Of a stretch of 64,000 bases of DNA, positions 44,201 to 50,355 are shown piece after piece. Origin of the DNA: UBA695 sp042691655. Its GTDB lineage: Bacteria > Verrucomicrobiota > Verrucomicrobiia > Chthoniobacterales > Chthoniobacteraceae. Within the stretch, counting starts at the first letter, position 1. Every line of letters begins with the position of its first letter. The translations under genes were made by a program, and so were the position numbers. The stretch spans positions 682,001 to 746,000 of the forward strand of contig CP170506.1 of the NCBI GenBank assembly GCA_042691655.1, in the 5' to 3' direction. The notes under the pieces were generated by a model. The model did not search any database. It was not told where the DNA came from and saw only the letters and a list, made by a program, of their open reading frames with translations.

Positions 44201-44277
44201 TCCCCGTGCAGATCCGCGTGGAAAAGCGCCTCGGCGGCGTCAGCGAACTGCGCCTCCCCGGCCATCTCGCGGCGTAA
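41239..44277 (+). CDS. sbcC: Exonuclease subunit SbcC
   Basis: A 1,012-residue SMC-like ATPase. N-terminal Walker A GPTGAGKSTLLDA, long coiled coils with a zinc hook KPCPLCGSPDHP (Cys pair about 489-492) and C-terminal signature LSGGESFLASLAL plus Walker B LFIDEGFGSLD. It pairs with SbcD. Length is normal. The stop is 7 bases before the converging CPBP gene. Confidence 0.94.
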   Translation: MRILRIQFENLNSLPCGDIDLEHGALAEAGIFAITGPTGAGKSTLLDALTLALYGRASRYGKTPNPENMMSRHSGSCRAEVLFEVPRGRFVARWELRRARNKPDGKLQAARRSVVEEGAGSVLAQKIDEADRVIEEITGLDYERFRRSVLLAQGEFGQFFKSKPQERAALLESLTGTIVYSELSRLAFREATDRETALAARREALGRVTLFTEEERAAKAGEIDALSAQIAQLNAERAGAAAQVEAGRQLLARLGEEAGLAEREAALAREAEAAAPRRERLGQHRQSAPFAAPLQTLDALKRQYAAVLIQSGEAAAGAETARRELSAGLRAAQSVAARRVAEAEAAIASAREEVAKLDEGLAEAEKAEKAAEARVTEATHKLEQGLRGRTLEAAIQEFTKLEDRRNALLALRAAMEKRDATAAEAARLADDETALEAEIETARREKAETAQEAETQAKLLESARVALEFEIRIAGMADQRAQLEDGKPCPLCGSPDHPYRQGGLLANSPIEEAHRNLSAAQLANNTAAREALLAGENLTRAEERFAGITKRRGELRWQQTSEHEAVERIARSVRIYTTDALEEAFAELEKTRADHEALTQSIRSAEAARNLAEKHLLSLQGRVAQLREKRAGIQNGLAALGDRLSALSQEAERLASPKWAEGLDLAAPDGRPLPRWRSLEEAREGLEALRACQAEAGAKAQERQTQCEQLHKASDSQLAELTKLLAGSAFADVEALHAARLDPEEAAKIERWETAHTAQAQALGGQLRQVRDQIARLRSESRPPEGEALVALETQCRGLETQIAAATDRRAAVRADLDRDREARQSLAEGLAELEKEEKALSVWSRLRQMIGSASGNAFQEFAQGLSLDLLVRHANRHLTRLSDRYRLRRVEGGELTLEVVDLHQAGAIRPMASLSGGESFLASLALALGLSDLAGRNVRIDSLFIDEGFGSLDADTLDLAVSALDSLRLANKTVGVISHVELLKERIPVQIRVEKRLGGVSELRLPGHLAA

Positions 44278-44283
44278 GGGACC

Positions 44284-45222
44284 CTACGCCCGCCGTTCCC
44301 GCTTGCGCAGGATCAGCCAAACGGCGCTGAGCGTGATCAAAATCGCGATCACCGAGGCCAGGCCCACGTAGAGCGTCTCGCCGAACCAGGGCATCGTTTC
44401 ATTCGCCTTGATCACCCGGCGTGTTACCCCGGAGAACGCCTTCAAGCCGAAAACCCACCCCGCGTGGAGGCCGATGGGCATCCAGAGCGAGCGCGTCTTG
44501 AGGCGGCTCCAGCCGAGCGTCCAGCCGACCAGGAAAAGCGTCACGAACCCGCCCAGCACCAGCCACGGTTCCTGGAAATTAGCGAACGCCGCCGGGATCA
44601 TTGCGAACCCCGAGAACCACTCCACGGTGGCCGGGTCGGGCGTGTTGGGTTTGAAAAAGTGGATGATCGAAAAGAGCGCCGAGGTGGCAAAGAGCGCCCC
44701 GTAACGGTTCATCGAATGTATCAAGAGCCCCAGGATCGCCCCCCGGAAAAGCCATTCCTCCAGAAACGACGCTCCGATGGCCGCCGTGGCCGCTCCCATG
44801 AACACCGCTCCTTTAATGTGCCCCCGCATTTCCACAATCCCCAGCGCCAGCATCAGCGCGCCCAGGCCCGCCATGACCAGAAACGAGGAGGCAAACCCCG
44901 CGCTCAGGTCCCGCCAGCGGTGCGGGTTGGGGGCCAGGCCGAGCGCCCGGACTTGAAGCCAGCGGATCGTCGGCCAGAGCAGGACCAAGGCCGCCACCAA
45001 GAGGCTGCGGTGGAAGTAGCGCCGAAAGGGCACCTCCGCAAGCGCGGGGAGCGTTCCGTGCTCCGCCAGCCAGTGGCCACCCCAGTAAAAAGGCGAGGCG
45101 AGGAGGGCCCCTAGCACCACTGTTGCGAGCAAATAGAAAAGGATTTTGAAAAGCGGCTTCAAAGTAGCGAAAGTTTTGGCAAGATTCGCCCCCACCCGCA
45201 ATCCTTTCCGCAAACCTTTCAT
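44284..45222 (-). CDS. CPBP-family intramembrane metalloprotease-like protein
   Basis: A 312-residue membrane protein with about 8 helices. The ABI/CPBP motif EEWLFRG (about residue 155) has the EExxxR glutamates and arginine; a second motif is FSIIHFF with His. Relatives include prenyl-protein peptidases and bacteriocin self-immunity proteins; role here unknown. The ATG at 45222 shares the CATG palindrome with the start of the divergent gene, so the annotated starts overlap by 2 bases; the true start may be a little further inside. Confidence 0.8.
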   Translation of the reverse strand: MKGLRKGLRVGANLAKTFATLKPLFKILFYLLATVVLGALLASPFYWGGHWLAEHGTLPALAEVPFRRYFHRSLLVAALVLLWPTIRWLQVRALGLAPNPHRWRDLSAGFASSFLVMAGLGALMLALGIVEMRGHIKGAVFMGAATAAIGASFLEEWLFRGAILGLLIHSMNRYGALFATSALFSIIHFFKPNTPDPATVEWFSGFAMIPAAFANFQEPWLVLGGFVTLFLVGWTLGWSRLKTRSLWMPIGLHAGWVFGLKAFSGVTRRVIKANETMPWFGETLYVGLASVIAILITLSAVWLILRKRERRA

Positions 45223-45526
45223 GCATAACAAACACATTTGGACCGAGCGCACCGCAGAGGGCGAAAAACGCGAAGTGCGCGCCACCAAGTTCGGCGGTAC
45301 CTGGCGTATCCAGAGTAAACTCGCCAGCGACCTCGACTGGACCTACCACGAACCCGCCCTGCTGCCCGACCTCATCGAGCTGCGCGACGTGCTTTTTCGC
45401 AAATACCAGCGCCGCCGCGCCGCCTACGAGGACGTCACGCTTATCGAAAAAATGATCACCGCCCGGGGAGGGGACTGGCGACAGGCCGACGACGAGGAGC
45501 CGAAAGAGGAGCCAGAAGAGGAGTAA
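45221..45526 (+). CDS. Small acidic-tail hypothetical protein
   Basis: A 101-residue protein, start ATG 45221. N-terminal half is mixed (HNKHIWTERTAEGEKREVRA), then a helical part (ALLPDLIELRDVLFRKYQRRR), and the tail is highly acidic (DDEEPKEEPEEE). No family is recognised. It is compact, reads as coding throughout, and ends 39 bases before bioA; the bioA promoter overlaps its end region. Confidence 0.65.
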   Translation: MHNKHIWTERTAEGEKREVRATKFGGTWRIQSKLASDLDWTYHEPALLPDLIELRDVLFRKYQRRRAAYEDVTLIEKMITARGGDWRQADDEEPKEEPEEE

Positions 45527-45528
45527 AA

Positions 45529-45557
45529 TTGACGTAAATTAGGGAAATTTATAATAT
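45529..45557 (+). promoter_or_regulatory. bioA promoter, leaderless
   Basis: TTGACG (45529-45534), 17 bases, TAATAT (45552-45557), with ATG 45566 after 8 bases. Near-consensus with a predicted leaderless mRNA. No BirA-type operator was recognised. Confidence 0.75.
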
Positions 45558-45565
45558 CCTTAAAA

Positions 45566-46891
45566 ATGTCCATGACTACCGCCGAATTAATCGCCTCTGA
45601 CAAACGCCACTGCTGGCACCCGTTCACTCAACAGCGCGACTGGTGCGCGCCGGAAAGTGAACCGCTGGTGCTGGTGGAAGGCCGGGGCGCGATCCTGCGC
45701 GACAGCGAGGGGCGGGAGTACATCGACGGGAATTCCTCCATCTGGACGAATATCCACGGCCATTGCCACCCGAAGATCAACGCCGCCATCCGCGAGCAGC
45801 TCGACCGAGTGGCGCACACCTCCTTCCTCGGGTTTACCAATCCGCAGGCGATCTTGCTGGCCGAGGAGCTCATCGGCCTCTGGCCCCAGGACGTCCCCCG
45901 GCCGCTCACCCGCGTTTTCTTTGGTGACGACGGCAGCACGGCCATCGAGTGCGCGGTGAAAATGGCCGTCCAATGCTGGCAACATCGCGGCCAGCCCCGG
46001 CGCAACCGCTTCCTCTCCTTCGTCAACGCCTACCATGGCGATACCATGGGCGCTTCCAGCCTCGGCGGCATCAATGTTTTTCACGGGCGCTTTTCAGCGT
46101 TTCATTTCCCGTGCACCCATGTCAGCTCCATTGATGACCTGATTGCCCGCTCCGAGCCGGGCGCGGCCGACGGCATCGACGTGGGCGAGATCGCGGCGGT
46201 CGTCATCGAGCCGCTCATGCAGGGAGCCGCCGGGATGCGCCTCTGGCCCTCGGGGATGCTCGCGCAGCTTCGCACTTGGTGTGACCGCCATGGCATCTTT
46301 CTTATCGCCGACGAAGTGATGACCGGCTTTGGGCGCACGGGCAAGATGTTCGCCTCGCACCATGAGAACGTCGTGCCGGATTTCGTGGCCTGCGCCAAGG
46401 GCCTCAGCGGCGGGTACTTGCCGCTCTGTGCCACGTACACCACCGAGGCGGTTTACGAAGCCTTCCTGGGCGACTACACCGAGGCCAAGAGCTTCTTCTA
46501 CGGCCACAGCTTCACCGGTAACCAGGTAGCCTGCGCCGCCGCCCGGGCCAGCCTGGCGATTTTCCGCGAGGAGCAGGTGCTCGAAAAACTGGCTCCGAAA
46601 ATCGACCTTCTGAGCCGCCTCCTGGGGGAATTGGAAAGGCAGCGTCATGTCGGGGCCGTTCGCCAATGCGGTTTCATGGCCGGGATCGACCTCGTGGACG
46701 GCGACGGCAAGCCTTATGGCATGGAGGGGCAGGTGGGGGCGCGCGTTTGCGTGGCCGCTCGCAAACACGGCCTCTTAACCCGGCCCGTTACCGGGAATAC
46801 GCTGGTTCTCATGCCGCCCCTCTGTGTCACCGAGGCGCAGATCGAGCAGAGCGTCGAGGCGCTGGGCAAGGGGATTGAGGAGATTTGCTAA
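45566..46891 (+). CDS. bioA: Adenosylmethionine-8-amino-7-oxononanoate aminotransferase
   Basis: A 441-residue class-III PLP aminotransferase for biotin synthesis: it uses SAM as amino donor to make 7,8-diaminopelargonic acid. Signatures: CWHPFTQQ at the N-terminus, FFGDDGSTAIE, FLSFVNAYHGDTMGA, IADEVMTGFGRTG and the PLP-Lys motif CAKGLSGGYLPL (about 277). No bioB, bioD or bioF is in the window, so the pathway is dispersed. Stop abuts the converging gene at 46892. Confidence 0.93.
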   Translation: MSMTTAELIASDKRHCWHPFTQQRDWCAPESEPLVLVEGRGAILRDSEGREYIDGNSSIWTNIHGHCHPKINAAIREQLDRVAHTSFLGFTNPQAILLAEELIGLWPQDVPRPLTRVFFGDDGSTAIECAVKMAVQCWQHRGQPRRNRFLSFVNAYHGDTMGASSLGGINVFHGRFSAFHFPCTHVSSIDDLIARSEPGAADGIDVGEIAAVVIEPLMQGAAGMRLWPSGMLAQLRTWCDRHGIFLIADEVMTGFGRTGKMFASHHENVVPDFVACAKGLSGGYLPLCATYTTEAVYEAFLGDYTEAKSFFYGHSFTGNQVACAAARASLAIFREEQVLEKLAPKIDLLSRLLGELERQRHVGAVRQCGFMAGIDLVDGDGKPYGMEGQVGARVCVAARKHGLLTRPVTGNTLVLMPPLCVTEAQIEQSVEALGKGIEEIC

Positions 46892-47254
46892 TCATTCCGC
46901 GATAAAAATCAGCAACCCCGCGCGGGTTGTAACGATGACTTTCTCCGGCCTCGTGGGATAGCAAAACCGCTGGAGTATGGGCGAGGTTGAGGTGGTGTGC
47001 AGCATGAATGTGGCGGATTCGCCCGGGGCGAGCCGGAGCGGGTAATCCGCGACGTGAACCATTTCTGGCGTCTCTTTGAGGGCGATGCGCAAGGGAAAGG
47101 CTGCGTCGACGTGTACGGCTTGGATTTCCGCCGGAGAGATGCCTGTGATCTCCAGGACGGTGAAGATCAGGTAATCGAAGGAGCTGATGTTGAGCAGTCC
47201 ATTCCCGAGGGGGATGGCCTGCCGGTAATGCCGGGTGTTTTCTGTAGGATACAT
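46892..47254 (-). CDS. Hypothetical protein, beta-rich
   Basis: A 120-residue protein starting MYPTENTRHYRQ. It reads as mixed beta with a stretch typical of a soluble Ig-like or carbohydrate-binding fold (LAPGESATFMLHTTSTSP); no family is certain. The ATG is at the foot of a perfect 9-bp stem-loop (47254-47276, arms TTTTGCCTG and CAGGCAAAA), which could hide the start codon in the mRNA. A plus-strand frame covers the same DNA but looks less protein-like. Confidence 0.5.
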   Translation of the reverse strand: MYPTENTRHYRQAIPLGNGLLNISSFDYLIFTVLEITGISPAEIQAVHVDAAFPLRIALKETPEMVHVADYPLRLAPGESATFMLHTTSTSPILQRFCYPTRPEKVIVTTRAGLLIFIAE

Positions 47255-47279
47255 TTTGCCTGGGGCTCAGGCAAAAAAA

Positions 47280-47804
47280 GGGCACGGCCCAGCCGTGTTC
47301 GCTCCTAGGCCCTGACAAGGCCCGTCACCAAAGCACGACCGGACCGCACCGATTGCTTCGGTGCAGCCAGCAGGTTTGATGACGCGGTAAATTGTCAGGT
47401 TTAGGAGCGTCTGATCTGCCTGCGCAGATAATGTTAAAAATGTCAGGCGATAATATCGCAAACGCCCGAGATGGCGTCAATGGCGAACGCTTGCTCGCGG
47501 GCTCCTTGGTCGGATCAGAGATTCGCGGACAGAGGACGTTCCCAATCTAGAGATTGGGAACGAGGGGAATCTGGAGGCTGGGGGCGAGGGAATGTAAGAA
47601 AGGGCACGGTCCAGCCGCGTTTGCTCCTAGGCCCTCACAAGGCCCGTCACCAAAGCACGGCCAGACCGCACCGATTGTTTACCTCTCGTTTCCTACCTGG
47701 AGACTGGAAGCGAGGGAATGTAAGAAGGGGCACGGTCCAGCTGTGTTCGCTCCTAGGCTCTGACAAGCCCGTCACCAAAACACGGCCAGACCGCGCCGAT
47801 TGTT
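47280..47804. repeat. Three copies of a 75-80-base repeat in a gene-free field
   Basis: Copies at about 47280-47356, 47602-47680 and 47728-47804 share GGGCACGG, GCTCCTAGGC, AAGGCCCGTCACC or close variants, ACGGCCAGACCGC-type and CCGATTG. Short modules such as GATTCGCGGACA and TTCCCAATCT recur between the copies. No gene is seen in this 645-base interval. Confidence 0.75.
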
Positions 47805-47899
47805 TGCCTCTTGCCTCTCGTTCCCAATCTCCAGATAGTTGGGAACGCAGTTTGGGGCGAATCTCTGATTCGCGGACAAGGGCTGGTAAATGCCGCGCT

Positions 47900-48970
47900 T
47901 TACCGCACCCCGAAGCGCGCTGCGATGCGCGTCCGGTAGGTCTCGCCCGCGCCGAGAACCACGCTCGGGAATTGCGGCTTGTTCGGGGAATCCGGGAAGT
48001 GCTGCGGTTCGAGGCAAATGCCGCCGTGCTGCACATAGGCTTTGCCGTCTTTGCCGACGAGCTTCCCGGTCAGGAAATTGCTGGTGTAGAGCTGCACGCC
48101 CGGCTGGTCGCTGTAGATCCCGAGGACGCGGCCGCTCTTGGGGTCGTAAACTTCGCCGTTAAGCTGAAAGCCGACGTCGTCGGCCAGCACGTAGTTGTGG
48201 TCGTAGCCGAGCGGGTCGCCGCCGACTTCGTTGATCCGGGAGCCGAGCGTGTGGGGCTTGCGGAAGTCGAGCGGGGTGCCCTCCACTTTCTTGAATTCGC
48301 CCGTGGGGATGAGCTTGTCATCCACCGGGGTGTAGTGGACGGCGGGGAGGGTCAGCTCGTGATCCAGGATGGTGCCGTTACCGGCTCCGGCGAGGTTGTA
48401 GTAGGTGTGGTTGGTGAAGTTGACGATGGTTTTTTTGTCCGAAACGGCTTCGAAATCCATCGTCAGTTCGTTCTCGTCGCTCAGGGCGTAGGTCACGCTG
48501 ACATCCATGGCCCCGGGGAAGCCCTGGTCGCCGTCCGGGCTGTGCAGGGAGAAGCGGACGGAGGGTGTCTTGCTTTCGAGGATTTCAGCCTTCCAGACCC
48601 TTGTGTCGAAGCCTTCGGAGCCGCCGTGCAGGCAGTGGGGCCCGTCGTTTTTTGGCAGATCGTAGGTGACGCCTTCGAGCTTGAATTTTCCCCCGCCGAT
48701 CCGGTTGGCGAAGCGGCCGATGCTGGCGCCAAAGTGGGGGTTCTCCGAGCGGTATTCCGGGGTGAAATAGGCCTCGATGGAGTCGAACCCGAGCGCGATG
48801 TTCTCGAAGTGGCCTTCGCGATCTGGCGTCAGGATGCTGGCGATGAGGGCCCCGTAGTCGGTGATCGAAACGGTAATGCCGTGGGCATTGGCGAGGGTGT
48901 AGAGCGTGGCTTTTTCGCCCTTGGGCGTGGTGCCGAAGGGAGCGGTGTGGACGGAGGGTGCGGAAGGCAT
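47900..48970 (-). CDS. galM: Aldose 1-epimerase (galactose mutarotase)
   Basis: A 356-residue GalM, which interconverts alpha and beta anomers of aldoses. Catalytic residues are visible in NHTYYNLAG (His) and ICLEPQHFPDSPN (Glu); the substrate region GRFANRIGGGKF is also present. No signal peptide in the chosen form. ATG 48970 (MPSAPSVHT) is preferred; an upstream frame to 49093 adds residues from the terminator region. Monocistronic on the minus strand. Confidence 0.92.
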   Translation of the reverse strand: MPSAPSVHTAPFGTTPKGEKATLYTLANAHGITVSITDYGALIASILTPDREGHFENIALGFDSIEAYFTPEYRSENPHFGASIGRFANRIGGGKFKLEGVTYDLPKNDGPHCLHGGSEGFDTRVWKAEILESKTPSVRFSLHSPDGDQGFPGAMDVSVTYALSDENELTMDFEAVSDKKTIVNFTNHTYYNLAGAGNGTILDHELTLPAVHYTPVDDKLIPTGEFKKVEGTPLDFRKPHTLGSRINEVGGDPLGYDHNYVLADDVGFQLNGEVYDPKSGRVLGIYSDQPGVQLYTSNFLTGKLVGKDGKAYVQHGGICLEPQHFPDSPNKPQFPSVVLGAGETYRTRIAARFGVR

Positions 48971-49059
48971 GATGGTAAAGGAATGGGGGCGGGTATTTGA
49001 AAGACGTAAAAATAGCCCCGCGCGGTGGGTTGCGATCAACCTCAAAGTGCTCTGGGCGC

Positions 49060-49098
49060 AAAAAAAGGGCTCTCCGTTTCCAGAGAGCCCCAAAAAAT
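49060..49098 (-). terminator. Rho-independent terminator of the RRM gene
   Basis: An 8-bp stem (49067-49074 GGGCTCTC with 49083-49090) with a T-run on the minus strand (49060-49066). It lies between the RRM gene and galM, both minus strand. Confidence 0.8.
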
Positions 49099-49110
49099 TC
49101 GTTTCCGAAC

Positions 49111-49653
49111 TTAGCGAGCGTCGCGAACGTCGTTGGTCTTGGCCCCGCTGATGACGAGGCGGCGGCCCATGAACTCCTTGTCGTTGAGTTCCTCGACGGC
49201 GCGTTTGGCTTCGTCGATGCTGGCCATGGTCACGAAGGCGAAGCCCTTGGACTTCTGCGTTTCGCGGTGGCTGACGATTTCAGCGTTCTGCACGGAGCCG
49301 ACTCCGGCGAAAAGCTCGAAAAGGTCGCTTTCCAGGGCGTCGAAGGAGAGGTTGCCGACGTAAACCTTGGGCGAGGTGACCTCCAGAAGCTCCGGTTTGC
49401 GGGTGGGCTTGGGGGTTTCGACCGTTTTGGATTCCACGGCCACGCGGACGCGGTCGTGGTCGCTGGAAGCGGCGCGGGCGGCTGGCTTGGCCTGGGCGGG
49501 TTTCCCAGTGAAAAAGGCGACGAGCCGGGCAAAGAAGCCGAGCTTCTTGGCGGGTGCCTTGGGGGTGAAGGTGGCGTTATCGCGGGGACTGCGGGAGGTG
49601 TGACGGCGGCCACCACGGCGGCGGCGGCCAGTCTGCTGACTTTCTGATCTCAT
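49111..49653 (-). CDS. RRM-domain RNA-binding protein
   Basis: A 180-residue protein. N-terminal 75 residues are basic and low-complexity with RRRRGGRRH and a PAKK-type stretch; a single RRM follows (about 95-175) with RNP2 KVYVGNLSF and RNP1 KGFAFVTM. Bacterial RRM proteins are often cold-induced. A GC-rich hairpin lies in the 5' region (49676-49702). ATG 49653 (MRSESQQTG) is preferred over a start 30 bases upstream. Confidence 0.88.
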   Translation of the reverse strand: MRSESQQTGRRRRGGRRHTSRSPRDNATFTPKAPAKKLGFFARLVAFFTGKPAQAKPAARAASSDHDRVRVAVESKTVETPKPTRKPELLEVTSPKVYVGNLSFDALESDLFELFAGVGSVQNAEIVSHRETQKSKGFAFVTMASIDEAKRAVEELNDKEFMGRRLVISGAKTNDVRDAR

Positions 49654-50306
49654 GTTTAGTCTGACTTTCCATTTTCCCCGCACTCTTGAAAGGCGTGCGG
49701 GGGGCTTTCTATTAGGGGAAGCGCAGATCTGATGCCGATAAACCGGGTTTCCGAATGGCGCGCGTGTTCGTCCCGGGGTTGTCTTGCGACAATCCCGCGG
49801 CTTCTGGCGGTGCCATCCTCATTCCCATCTTTATAAACTAAAAAAATCGGCGCTTCCTCGTGTCGGCGGAGCGCATTTGGAGATGCACGGGTCAGCCAAT
49901 CGGGCGTCCACTGGTATTGTTACAGGACGAAAACCGAAGTCTGACGGACTCCGCCGTATCATGCGAGGGTCATTAAACCGGTGCCCGGCAGCAGCCTGAG
50001 TGCGGGCCATCCTTTGACTCGTGGCGAGCGAACCGGCTCACAAGCAAGGGCGGGGAACGCGGGCTTCGATTCGTTCCGGCTTTCCGGGGGCGAATCGGTG
50101 TCGATTTCCGCGAGCGCACAAAGCTGCAGGGCTGGGCACTTGGCTGACCCCACAACACGCAACCTTTAGCCCGGAATTCCCTCGGGTGCAAGGTGTTTTA
50201 TTTTGTTCCGCAAGGGTTAAATGGGGCCTGAACGCAAAAAAGCGAGGCCTGGAGCGGAGTTTGCGCCCGGCGAATGGGCGGAAAATATTCCTGCGTGGAT
50301 TGCCGA
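49654..50306. other. Long gene-free interval before ileS
   Basis: About 650 bases without a convincing gene. Near the RRM start is a perfect 8-bp hairpin (49676-49683 CCCCGCAC with 49695-49702), which on the minus strand lies in the RRM 5' region. I looked for RNase P RNA, tmRNA, SRP RNA, tRNA and T-box signatures and recognised none. An AT-rich tract (49830-49845) interrupts the otherwise GC-rich DNA. An unannotated small RNA remains possible. Confidence 0.45.
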
Positions 50307-50335
50307 TTGCGGAATCGGGCCAAGGCTGTTAGGCT
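50307..50335 (+). promoter_or_regulatory. Putative ileS promoter
   Basis: TTGCGG (50307-50312), 17 bases, TAGGCT (50330-50335). ATG 50356 follows after 20 bases. Confidence 0.5.
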
Positions 50336-50355
50336 ACTCGTTCTTTTTCGATCCG

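Noticed and set aside
41998..44265. A 755-residue open frame on the minus strand over sbcC
   Set aside because: Antisense shadow of a well-supported SbcC with zinc hook and ATPase motifs; composition is low-complexity Gly/Phe/Ala.
49654..50355. Possible RNase P RNA, tmRNA, SRP RNA or tRNA in the ileS upstream gap
   Set aside because: No conserved core sequences of these RNAs and no cloverleaf could be identified by eye.
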